Assembly: GCA_964355425.1 (NCBI GenBank)
Contig: CAYHDN010000046.1
Coordinates: forward strand, 1-5,354
Direction of reading: 5' to 3'
DNA from: CAYHDN01 sp964355425
GTDB taxonomy: Bacteria; Patescibacteriota; UBA1384; XYA2-FULL-43-10; CAINNR01
DNA length: 5,354 nt
The notes under the pieces: model-generated
Seen by the model: only the letters and a program-made list of their open reading frames with translations
What the model was told of the DNA's origin: nothing
Database searches by the model: none
Made by a program: the position numbers and the translations under genes
Part shown: positions 1-5,288 of the stretch, piece after piece
How the letters are laid out: each line of letters opens with the position of its first letter
How positions within the stretch are numbered: the first letter of the stretch is position 1

Positions 1-44
1 TCGTCGGTTGGGATTTTTCCCAGAAGTTGAGCGATTGTGAGCAT
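1..44 (-). CDS. N-terminal fragment of an unidentified protein (start only)
   Basis: Only the first 14 codons are inside the window; they read MLTIAQLLGKIPTD and continue past the left edge. The ATG at 42-44 is preceded by a good Shine-Dalgarno sequence, GAGGTG (50-55), with a 5-nt spacer. Further upstream lies a consensus promoter (73-101). The gene is on the same strand as ftsZ but is separated from it by a terminator, so it most likely begins a new transcription unit rather than belonging to the division operon. The fragment is too short to assign a family. That a gene starts here rests on the promoter, ribosome binding site and start codon being correctly spaced; the function is unknown. 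Confidence 0.6.
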   Translation of the reverse strand, partial: MLTIAQLLGKIPTD

Positions 45-72
45 TGGCGCACCTCGTTGGCGTGGTAAATAT

Positions 73-101
73 TTTATATCATATTTATTTTGTCTTGTCA
101 A
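73..101 (-). promoter_or_regulatory. sigma70-type promoter for the gene at the left edge
   Basis: Reading the minus strand, a perfect -35 box TTGACA (96-101) is followed by a 17-nt spacer and a -10 box TATAAA (73-78). The -10 box is preceded by TGA, giving an extended -10 (TGnTATAAA). The predicted start is near 66, leaving a 5' leader of about 20 nt that contains the GAGGTG ribosome binding site. The -35 box begins about 2 nt after the U-tract of the ftsZ terminator, so the two units abut. It is the closest match to consensus of the promoters in this window. Confidence 0.82.
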
Positions 102-103
102 TC

Positions 104-139
104 AAAAAATCACCCATCGGCTTTGGTCGGGGTGATTTT
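104..139 (-). terminator. rho-independent terminator after ftsZ
   Basis: A perfect 10-bp inverted repeat (106-115 with 130-139, arms AAAATCACCC / GGGTGATTTT) encloses a 14-nt loop. On the minus strand the descending arm runs into six consecutive T (104-109). It lies about 50 nt beyond the ftsZ stop codon and before the next promoter, as expected for the end of the operon. The A-rich base of the stem also gives a shorter T run on the plus strand, but no plus-strand gene needs it. Confidence 0.85.
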
Positions 140-170
140 ATCTGTGTATATCTGTGATGATAAATCTGTG
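140..170. repeat. three copies of ATCTGTG between ftsZ and its terminator
   Basis: The heptamer ATCTGTG occurs at 140-146, 150-156 and 164-170 on the plus strand, separated by 3 and 7 nt. It fills most of the ftsZ 3' untranslated segment between the stop codon and the terminator stem. No coding function is visible. It may be a small decayed intergenic repeat, but three copies of 7 nt could also be chance in a short AT-rich stretch. Confidence 0.4.
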
Positions 171-187
171 AGAGTTTTTACTTCCGC

Positions 188-1351
188 TTATCTTAGTTTG
201 CGCCGTATAAATGCCGGGACTTCTAGGTCGCCATCATCTTTCTCTTCTTCCTGTTCGGGCGGTTTTACCCCTTCTTTCGGTTCAAAGGCTTCAAAATCCG
301 GTTCCTCTATTGATCTATGGTCCTCGCGGGTGATCATTTGTGACGCCGGAATATCTGAAGACGTCGAACCGATCGGCGGACGCTTATGAAGTTTGGTGTT
401 GTCAGTTTCAAATCCGGTAGCAATGACAGTGATCTTGACTTCTCCCTGCATCGCCTCATCAATAATCGCGCCGAAGATGATATTGGCGTCAACATCGGCG
501 GCTTCGGTAATGGCCTTGGCGGCTTCGTCAATTTCATACATTCCCAGATCCGGACCGCCGGTAATATTGAAAAGAATACCTTTGGCGCCATCAATTGAAA
601 GCTCGAGTAGCGGCGAATCGATTGCCGCGCGGGCGGCTTCAATTGCTCGGTTGTCTCCACTGCCGCGGCCGATACCCATCAAGGCTGAACCGGCATCTGC
701 CATGATTGCCTTAACATCGGCGAAGTCAACATTGATTATGCCGTGCAAAGTAATCAAATCAGCAATACCTTGAACACCCTGTCGCAGTACGTCGTCAACA
801 ATGCCAAAAGCGTCAAAGAGTGAAGTTTTCTTATCTATTACCTGTAAGAGACGGTCATTCGGTATGGTAATCATGGTATCAACTTTATCTTTCATTTCAT
901 TGATACCAAGCTCGGCGATTTTCATTCGGCGTTGACCCTCGAACGAGAATGGTTTGGTGACCACACCAATTGTCAGGGCTCCAAGCTCTTTGGCAATTTC
1001 AGCAATAAATGGTCCTGCACCTGTTCCTGTGCCGCCGCCAGCGCCGAAAGTGACAAAAACCATATCGGCGCCCTTAAGGGCTTCATACACTTCTTCTTTA
1101 TTCTCTTCGATCGCTTTGCGACCAATTTCGGGATCAGCACCAGATCCTAGACCTCTGGTTGTTTCTTTTCCAATCTGGATTTTTATTGGGGCTTCATTAA
1201 AGGCTAAAGCCTGGGCGTCAGTGTTTATTGATACAAATTCAACGCCTCGAAGTTTCGAATTGATCATTCGGGTTACAGCGCTACCGCCGGATCCGCCAAC
1301 TCCGACAACCTTAATTAAAGCGAACCCCTCCGTCTCGGATCGTTTATCCAT
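188..1351 (-). CDS. ftsZ: cell division protein FtsZ
   Basis: FtsZ is the tubulin-like GTPase that polymerises at midcell into the Z-ring. The protein has 387 residues, close to E. coli FtsZ. Visible landmarks are the first glycine-rich loop (17-26), NTD at 43-45, the tubulin signature GGGTGTG at 105-111, and the T7 catalytic loop NVDFADVK at 207-214 with D209 and D212, which complete the GTPase site of the next subunit. A charged, probably disordered linker spans about 316-374. The C-terminal peptide DLEVPAFIRRKLR (375-387) is the expected site for FtsA binding and fits the upstream ftsA gene. The ATG is preceded by AAGGAG (1357-1362). Two residues of the first loop differ from the usual GGGGGNAV: S21 for G and S24 for N. 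The gene lies 82 nt after ftsA and a terminator follows. The family assignment is essentially certain. Confidence 0.98.
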   Translation of the reverse strand: MDKRSETEGFALIKVVGVGGSGGSAVTRMINSKLRGVEFVSINTDAQALAFNEAPIKIQIGKETTRGLGSGADPEIGRKAIEENKEEVYEALKGADMVFVTFGAGGGTGTGAGPFIAEIAKELGALTIGVVTKPFSFEGQRRMKIAELGINEMKDKVDTMITIPNDRLLQVIDKKTSLFDAFGIVDDVLRQGVQGIADLITLHGIINVDFADVKAIMADAGSALMGIGRGSGDNRAIEAARAAIDSPLLELSIDGAKGILFNITGGPDLGMYEIDEAAKAITEAADVDANIIFGAIIDEAMQGEVKITVIATGFETDNTKLHKRPPIGSTSSDIPASQMITREDHRSIEEPDFEAFEPKEGVKPPEQEEEKDDGDLEVPAFIRRKLR

Positions 1352-1404
1352 AGTTACTCCTTATCCTGATTTTGGCATATCTCTTTTAGTATATATTATT
1401 GGTT

Positions 1405-1413
1405 ATTATATCA
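1405..1413 (-). promoter_or_regulatory. possible extended -10 promoter for ftsZ
   Basis: In the 82-nt gap between ftsA and ftsZ the minus strand carries TGATATAAT (1405-1413), a perfect -10 hexamer with the TGn extension. No good -35 box lies at the right distance, though extended -10 promoters can work without one. The predicted start near 1398 would leave a leader of about 46 nt. The stretch is very AT-rich, so a chance match is quite possible. If real, it would let ftsZ be expressed above ftsA, as is common in bacteria. Confidence 0.35.
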
Positions 1414-1433
1414 TCTTGGTCAATAGTAGATGA

Positions 1434-2669
1434 TTAAGGCAAAAAGTGTTTAAAGATATTTTTTACCTTGTCAATGACATTGCCTATCTCGGGATTGCTG
1501 ATTTTTCGACTGGATGCCGAATTTCCTGATTCAATTCCCCAGACCATCAAACCAGCACTTGTAGCATATACTGGATCAGAAATGTTGTCAACAACACCCG
1601 TGAGCTCAACTTCCGGTTTGCCTATTTGACTGGGAAGACGAAGGACATCCTTAACCATCTCCGATATTCCCTCGAGTTTTGCACCACCACCGGTGAGCAC
1701 TACTCCGGCCGGCAGCATGCCCTCGCGGTTAATTGATCTCAAATCATCACGAATAAGCATGAATATCTCGTTCAATCTGGCTTCAATAATTTCACCTATA
1801 TATTTTACATTAGCAGTTCCAGGTTCAGACTTATCAAGTTTTGCTAAATCAATCTCCTCTTTTTCATCAATTTTTTCCGACGAAGCATAACCGTATTTTA
1901 TTTTTATTGTTTCTGCCAGATTAATATTTGTTCGTAATCCAATGGCAATATCATTAGTAATGTGGCCAGATCCGATCGGCAGTACATTGCAATGCAAAAG
2001 GTCGCCTTCCTCAAAAACGACGTAACTGGTTGTGCCGGCGCCAATATCAATTAGAATTACCCCGATTTCCTTTTGCTGACGGGAGAGCATAACTTTTGCC
2101 GTTGCCAATGGTGAAAAAACCATGTCGGAAACGGAAAGACCAACTTGAGCGACGCAACGGTTCAGATTTTTAATTGCCGAAAGTGATCCAGAAATAACAT
2201 TTGCATCAACTTCCAGTCTGATTCCAGACATACCAACAGGATCGGCAATATCTCCCTGACCATCGATGGTGAAAGCTTTTGGGATTACGTGAAGAATCTC
2301 GCGATTTGGTTCATTGGGCACGGCTCTTGCCGCTTCAATGACCCGCATTGCGTCTGCATCGGTAATTATGCCATCTGATTTGGCGACGGCAATGACGCCG
2401 CGGCTAATTTTTGATTCGATATGGGCGTTATTCAGGCCGACAATAACACTACCAACGGAAAAATCACACATTTTCTCCGCTTCCTCAAGAGCGGCGGAAA
2501 TCGCCGAGACACTCTCTTCAACATCAACTACAACCCCCTTTCGCACTCCATTACTTGTGGCTTTTCCGATGCCAAGAACATCAATTATACCTTCATCTCC
2601 GGAGCCAATGCAAACACTGACCTTGGAAGAGCCAACATCCAAACCGACTGAGATTTGTTTTTTTGTCAC
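1434..2669 (-). CDS. ftsA: cell division protein FtsA
   Basis: FtsA is the actin-like ATPase that tethers FtsZ filaments to the inner membrane and recruits later divisome proteins. The 411-residue protein shows the actin-fold motifs in order: phosphate 1 at about 6-20 (core GLDVGSSKVSV), phosphate 2 at about 204-216 (core IDIGAGTTSY) and the adenosine motif at about 321-334 (core VLTGGGAKLEG). The 1C subdomain typical of FtsA, which replaces actin subdomain 1B, should lie around 84-162. The C-terminal 15 residues (397-411, ending KNIFKHFLP) form an amphipathic helix that fits the membrane-targeting sequence. The start is GTG at 2667-2669, preceded by AAGGGAGG (2674-2681), a strong Shine-Dalgarno. 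The gene is 79 nt after dgkA and 82 nt before ftsZ, so the partner proteins are encoded together. Confidence 0.97.
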   Translation of the reverse strand: MTKKQISVGLDVGSSKVSVCIGSGDEGIIDVLGIGKATSNGVRKGVVVDVEESVSAISAALEEAEKMCDFSVGSVIVGLNNAHIESKISRGVIAVAKSDGIITDADAMRVIEAARAVPNEPNREILHVIPKAFTIDGQGDIADPVGMSGIRLEVDANVISGSLSAIKNLNRCVAQVGLSVSDMVFSPLATAKVMLSRQQKEIGVILIDIGAGTTSYVVFEEGDLLHCNVLPIGSGHITNDIAIGLRTNINLAETIKIKYGYASSEKIDEKEEIDLAKLDKSEPGTANVKYIGEIIEARLNEIFMLIRDDLRSINREGMLPAGVVLTGGGAKLEGISEMVKDVLRLPSQIGKPEVELTGVVDNISDPVYATSAGLMVWGIESGNSASSRKISNPEIGNVIDKVKNIFKHFLP

Positions 2670-2748
2670 CTGCCCTCCCTTGAAGGATCAGTTAAAAATT
2701 GCTTTTCTTTACCAGTTTAGCGGAAAAATCATTTGAGTGCAAGACGGG

Positions 2749-3129
2749 CTAGGTTACTAGCTTTCCCATATAGGGCAAAAAGATCAACACTGTTACTACT
2801 AGGGCAATAATAGCGGAAATTAAAACTGCTCCTGCCATCGCATCTTTAATATATTCTACTGCAGAAGAATTGTCTGGATTGACAATATTAAGAAGCTTTT
2901 CAATCGCTGTATTAATGATTTCCATAGCAATAACCAATACAACTGCAAAGAAGAGAATAATCGCTTCAATTCTTGAAATTGAGAGAATGTAGGCCATAAC
3001 GGCGACAATAATGGCATAAACCAAATGAATCCGGGCATTTTGTTCAGTTTTTAACAGATTAACCAAGCCTTTTGATGCATAAAGAAAACTTTTAATCAGT
3101 TTTGGGATACTAAATTTTTCATAAGTCAT
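2749..3129 (-). CDS. dgkA: diacylglycerol/undecaprenol kinase (DgkA family)
   Basis: This is a small integral-membrane lipid kinase of the DgkA family. In Gram-positive bacteria such enzymes phosphorylate undecaprenol and so recycle the cell-wall lipid carrier; in E. coli they phosphorylate diacylglycerol. The length of 126 residues is normal. The family signature appears as EIINTAIE at 70-77, with E70, N73 and catalytic E77, and as KDAMAGAVL at 95-103. RIH at 33-35 opens the first membrane helix. Three transmembrane helices are visible, roughly at 35-50, 53-71 and 98-119. Position 81 is Asn where E. coli and B. subtilis have Asp (EAVVD/EATVD; here EKLLN). The ATG overlaps the ybeY stop as ATGA, and AAGGAA (3135-3140) is the ribosome binding site, so translation is probably coupled to ybeY. 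Which lipid is phosphorylated cannot be told from the sequence. Confidence 0.93.
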   Translation of the reverse strand: MTYEKFSIPKLIKSFLYASKGLVNLLKTEQNARIHLVYAIIVAVMAYILSISRIEAIILFFAVVLVIAMEIINTAIEKLLNIVNPDNSSAVEYIKDAMAGAVLISAIIALVVTVLIFLPYMGKLVT

Positions 3130-3536
3130 ATTAATTCCTTTTTAATTTTTTCTATTGCTTCTCGCCACAACTTTGGTTTTTTTTCGTGGTCGAAGCCGAG
3201 AAGATGTAGAATGCCATGCTCCAGAAGCGCCTCAATTTCCTCGTCTCTTTCCTCTGCGACTTCCGGAGAGATAAAAACTGTACCCAACACGTTCTCTTTG
3301 GCGCCGATGACACAATTTTGGGGGAATGACAGAACATCGGTTTCATTGGGATTTCGGCGAAAATCAATATTCAACTTTTTAATTCTTTCCCTGGAAACAA
3401 GAAAAATTTCAATTGTTGCGGAGAATTTGTTTTTTGCCAGTAAACCAACAATCCTGTTTGACAAAGTTAAAGCACGGCTTCGGCTCAGTTTTCCCGTTGC
3501 AGTCTCCTTCTCTCGGCTAATATCAACTTTTATCAT
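3126..3536 (-). CDS. ybeY: endoribonuclease / rRNA maturation factor YbeY
   Basis: YbeY is a zinc-dependent single-strand endoribonuclease involved in 16S rRNA 3'-end maturation and ribosome quality control. The metal motif HGILHLLGFDH lies at 107-117, giving the three expected ligands H107, H111 and H117. Upstream are the conserved R-rich/TDVLSFP block (60-72) and LGTVFIS (84-90), where most family members have LGDI. I choose the ATG at 3534-3536, giving 136 residues, because the family begins about here. A longer frame starting at 3587 would only add residues that overlap the HD gene. The chosen start overlaps the last 14 nt of the HD gene and has only a weak GAAGAAA-type ribosome binding site, which suggests translational coupling. 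The protein is somewhat shorter than E. coli YbeY (155). The stop overlaps the dgkA start. Confidence 0.95.
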   Translation of the reverse strand: MIKVDISREKETATGKLSRSRALTLSNRIVGLLAKNKFSATIEIFLVSRERIKKLNIDFRRNPNETDVLSFPQNCVIGAKENVLGTVFISPEVAEERDEEIEALLEHGILHLLGFDHEKKPKLWREAIEKIKKELI

Positions 3537-4437
3537 TTTCTTCAATAAATATTCGCTGATGATACATCGAAGATAGACTGCTAACAAAACTATCGCGAAT
3601 TTGGGCCAACTCTCTATTGCCGAAATTTAGGTTATAAAATTGTTTTTCAGCAATCTTTTCCTCAATGGTTTTATCAACGATCTCACTGATTTTTTCACGG
3701 TTTAAATCTTTCGCCCCCTTGGTCGCCGCTTCAATGCAGTCAGCGAGCATAATTATTGCTGATTCAGGCGTTGAAGGCTTAGGACCCAAGTATTTAAAAT
3801 CATTTGTGTCCACATCTGCATTTTTTTTTGCCTCTAAGTAAAGAAATTTGGCTTGTGTCGAACCGTGATGCTCGGCGATAATGTTTACGATTTCTTCTGG
3901 CATCTTATACTCTTCTGCAATTTTTGCTCCATTTTTTGCGTGACTGACAATAATTTTTGCAATCTTTTTAATTTGCGCCAGACCTTTGAATTGTTCTCGA
4001 CTTTCGCTCTGATTTTCGATATAGATTTCCGGATGCAGCAGTTTTCCAACGTCGTGGTAATAACTGGCAATTCTTGTTAGATTGGTGTCGGCGCCAATAC
4101 GTTTTGCCGCTCTCTGAGCCAGATTAGCAACATTTACGCAGTGGTGGTAAGTGCCGGGAGCTTCGGATGAAAGTCGGACTAATAAAGGGTGGGTCATATT
4201 TTCCAATCGGCCGTAACGTTTGAGTAATGCAATGCCCTCGTTTACTGTTGGCGAAAGATAAATCATAATTATTGCAATTGTCAGAGAGGATGCCAGTGAC
4301 GAGATCAGAAGTAAAAGAATTAAAGTCGTAGCATTTTTGCTGTAAGTATAAATTACCGGCAAAAGAAATGCGCTAGAGAAAAAGAGAATGATGACTGTCA
4401 GGAGTGAAACGAATAATAAAAAAGTTCTGCGGTTCAT
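3523..4437 (-). CDS. membrane-anchored HD phosphohydrolase, short PgpH/YqfF (7TMR-HD) type
   Basis: The cytoplasmic part matches the HD domain of PgpH/YqfF, the 7TMR-HD family that hydrolyses cyclic di-AMP in Firmicutes. Landmarks are HPLLVRLSSEAPGTYHH (83-99), YYHDVGK (126-132) with the HD pair H128/D129, VSHAKNG (164-170) with H166, EHHG (189-192) with H190/H191, GPKP (218-221) and MLADCIEAA (230-238) with D233. These match the metal and active-site residues of the family, so the enzyme should be active. The N-terminus has only two membrane helices (about 6-29 and 38-61). The full-length protein of about 700 residues has a large extracellular domain and seven helices. At 304 residues this is a natural short form, because yqeY ends just 5 nt upstream and leaves no room for a longer gene. 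An in-frame TAA lies 9 nt before the ATG. There is no clear Shine-Dalgarno, so coupling to yqeY is likely. The substrate c-di-AMP is inferred from the family. Confidence 0.9.
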   Translation of the reverse strand: MNRRTFLLFVSLLTVIILFFSSAFLLPVIYTYSKNATTLILLLLISSLASSLTIAIIMIYLSPTVNEGIALLKRYGRLENMTHPLLVRLSSEAPGTYHHCVNVANLAQRAAKRIGADTNLTRIASYYHDVGKLLHPEIYIENQSESREQFKGLAQIKKIAKIIVSHAKNGAKIAEEYKMPEEIVNIIAEHHGSTQAKFLYLEAKKNADVDTNDFKYLGPKPSTPESAIIMLADCIEAATKGAKDLNREKISEIVDKTIEEKIAEKQFYNLNFGNRELAQIRDSFVSSLSSMYHQRIFIEENDKS

Positions 4438-4442
4438 ATGAT

Positions 4443-4889
4443 TTATTTAACCAACAGCTCTTTTACGCAAGCGGAAACTTGGCCGCCATCCGCTCGCCCG
4501 ACAACCCCGGGCATCACTTTGCCCATAACTTTGCCTATATCGGCCGAAGAAGTTGCGCCGGTCTCTTCGATTGCAGATTGAACGATAATTTTTAGTTCGT
4601 CGCCAGACAGCTGTTGCGGCATATAAGCAGAAAGTATTTCAATTTCGACTTTTTCTTTATCCGCCAGCTCTTTGCGGTTGCCACTTTCGTAAGTAGCAAT
4701 TGAATCTTTGCGCTGTTTAATCTCTTTCTGAATGACTTTTGCGACATCTTCATCAGAAAGTTCTTTTTTCTCGGCGATCTGATAATTCTGAAGCGCCGAT
4801 TTTAGCATCCGAAGAACCGAGACCTTAGCCTCGTTTTTCTCCTTCATTGCGGCAACAAAATCATTATTAATCTGATCTATTAGTCCCAT
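4443..4889 (-). CDS. yqeY: GatB/YqeY domain protein
   Basis: YqeY proteins are small helical proteins related to the C-terminal tRNA-binding tail of GatB, the tRNA-dependent amidotransferase subunit. Their own role is not settled. The 148-residue length is typical of the family. Conserved stretches visible are VLRMLKSALQN (25-35), the lysine-rich KVIQKEIKQRKDS region (51-63), LSAYMPQQLS (86-95) and GKVMGKVMPGVVGRADGGQV (118-137), the last being the family signature. The ATG has a strong AAAGGAG ribosome binding site (4894-4900). The gene follows rpsU after a 48-nt gap that holds a heptamer repeat, and it is followed 5 nt later by the HD gene. Linkage of yqeY to rpsU is well known in Firmicutes, which supports both assignments. 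Confidence 0.95.
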   Translation of the reverse strand: MGLIDQINNDFVAAMKEKNEAKVSVLRMLKSALQNYQIAEKKELSDEDVAKVIQKEIKQRKDSIATYESGNRKELADKEKVEIEILSAYMPQQLSGDELKIIVQSAIEETGATSSADIGKVMGKVMPGVVGRADGGQVSACVKELLVK

Positions 4890-4902
4890 TTTTCTCCTTT
4901 AA

Positions 4903-4937
4903 AGCTTGCAGCTAGCAGCTGAAAGCTAGAAGCTATC
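4903..4937. repeat. five-unit heptamer repeat AGCTNNN with hairpin potential
   Basis: The palindromic tetramer AGCT recurs exactly every 7 nt at 4903, 4910, 4917, 4924 and 4931, giving five AGCTNNN units with spacers TTGC-, TAGC-, TGAA-, TAGA- and TATC-type endings. The array fills most of the 48-nt gap between the rpsU stop and the yqeY ribosome binding site. In the minus-strand transcript, 4903-4927 can fold into a hairpin: two 5-bp stems (4903-4907 with 4923-4927, and 4909-4913 with 4917-4921) separated by one U-C mismatch and capped by a 3-nt loop (4914-4916). The hairpin ends 2 nt before the AAAGGAG box. There is no U-tract, so it is not a normal terminator. It may adjust yqeY expression or mRNA decay, or it may be a passive intergenic repeat. 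Confidence 0.75.
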
Positions 4938-5132
4938 TTAGTAACCTTGTTTTATCTTTCTGCGAGCGGTTTTGCGAGTAGCAGATTCGCGCCGCATCGT
5001 TCGATTAGGTTCCTTCTCAAAAAAACGATTTTTTTTAGCAATAGTCAAAACACCGCTTTGCTGGATCTCTCGGTTAAAGCGGCGAAGAAGTGATTCAAAT
5101 CTTTCTTGTCCTTTGCGTTTGACTTCTATCAA
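4938..5132 (-). CDS. rpsU: 30S ribosomal protein bS21
   Basis: bS21 binds the 30S platform near the 3' end of 16S rRNA and the anti-Shine-Dalgarno and helps initiation. The sequence begins MIEVKRKGQERFESLLRRFN and continues with QQSGVL, KNRFFEKEPN and a basic Arg/Lys-rich tail, the standard bS21 pattern. I choose the TTG at 5130-5132, giving 64 residues, because it puts the universal IEVK at residue 2 and because GGGGTGAT (5137-5144) lies at ideal distance upstream. A TTG at 5162 would give 10 extra residues, would lie inside a perfect hairpin, and has no homologous extension in the family. Two promoters and a structured leader lie upstream, making rpsU the likely first gene of the operon. 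The stop is followed by the heptamer repeat and yqeY. Confidence 0.93.
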   Translation of the reverse strand: MIEVKRKGQERFESLLRRFNREIQQSGVLTIAKKNRFFEKEPNRTMRRESATRKTARRKIKQGY

Positions 5133-5200
5133 ATGTATCACCCCATTTCGATTGCGAAGCAATCGCCCCGCATAGCTTTAGCGACGTGGGGCTTACTTCT
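5133..5200 (-). promoter_or_regulatory. structured 5' leader of rpsU, possible autoregulatory element
   Basis: From the predicted start of the proximal promoter (near 5200), the leader of about 67 nt holds two adjacent hairpins. The first pairs GCCCC (5188-5192) with GGGGC (5165-5169). The second is a perfect 7-bp stem, CGATTGC with GCAATCG (5149-5155 with 5159-5165), with a 3-nt loop. The base at 5165 is shared, so the stems would stack closely. The CCCCA at 5187-5191 can instead pair with UGGGG (5141-5145), hiding the rpsU ribosome binding site. Two mutually exclusive folds are therefore possible, one open and one closed. Ribosomal protein genes often regulate themselves through such leaders; that bS21 or anything else binds here is inference. 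I do not recognise a named RNA family. Confidence 0.5.
5137..5144 (-). promoter_or_regulatory. ribosome binding site that decides the rpsU start
   Basis: The minus strand reads GGGGTGAT here, 4 nt before the TTG start (8 nt if counted from the GGGG core). GGTGAT pairs with the 16S 3' end downstream of the CCUCC core, so the match extends the usual Shine-Dalgarno toward its 3' side. It supports the TTG at 5130-5132 over the upstream TTG. The GGGG is also complementary to CCCC near the 5' end of the leader (5188-5191). Confidence 0.75.
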
Positions 5201-5206
5201 GATATG

Positions 5207-5235
5207 ACTATAGCGCAAAATTCCACCTTTGGCAA
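5207..5235 (-). promoter_or_regulatory. proximal sigma70-type promoter of rpsU
   Basis: On the minus strand a -35 box TTGCCA (5230-5235) is followed by a 17-nt spacer and a -10 box TATAGT (5207-5212), each matching five of six consensus bases. The predicted start is near 5200. This places the whole double-hairpin leader in the transcript and gives a 5' untranslated region of about 67 nt. It should drive rpsU and the genes after it. Confidence 0.72.
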
Positions 5236-5273
5236 GATGTATCCGCCGAAACATTGACATTTGGCGAACATTG

Positions 5274-5286
5274 TGATAACATATCA
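5274..5286. repeat. 13-bp palindrome at the predicted distal start site (operator candidate)
   Basis: TGATA (5274-5278) and TATCA (5282-5286) form a perfect inverted repeat around a 3-nt centre. It overlaps the predicted transcription start of the distal promoter, a common place for a repressor to bind. Short palindromes of this size arise by chance fairly often, so the role is uncertain. Confidence 0.4.
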
Positions 5287-5288
5287 GC

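Noticed and set aside
954..1433. Long plus-strand open frame opposite ftsZ (159 codons).
   Set aside because: It is the shadow of ftsZ on the other strand, rich in Ser/Pro/Ala, with no ribosome binding site or family motif.
2314..2736. Plus-strand open frame of 140 codons opposite the start of ftsA.
   Set aside because: It is antisense to a clearly conserved gene, with low-complexity Ser/Thr/Pro composition and no supporting signals.
2686..2745. Possible promoter before ftsA (TTGCAC, 17 nt, TAAACT).
   Set aside because: It matches consensus at only 3 of 6 and 4 of 6 positions, so it is too weak to list. A separate ftsA promoter remains possible but is not shown by the sequence.
3537..3587. 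Longer N-terminus for YbeY, starting at 3587.
   Set aside because: It would overlap the end of the HD gene by 65 nt and adds 17 residues that do not fit the family start. The ATG at 3534-3536 matches the expected N-terminus.
4890..4937. The rpsU-yqeY hairpin as a transcription terminator.
   Set aside because: The stem is followed by TT and then the purine-rich AAAGGAG ribosome binding site, without a U-tract.
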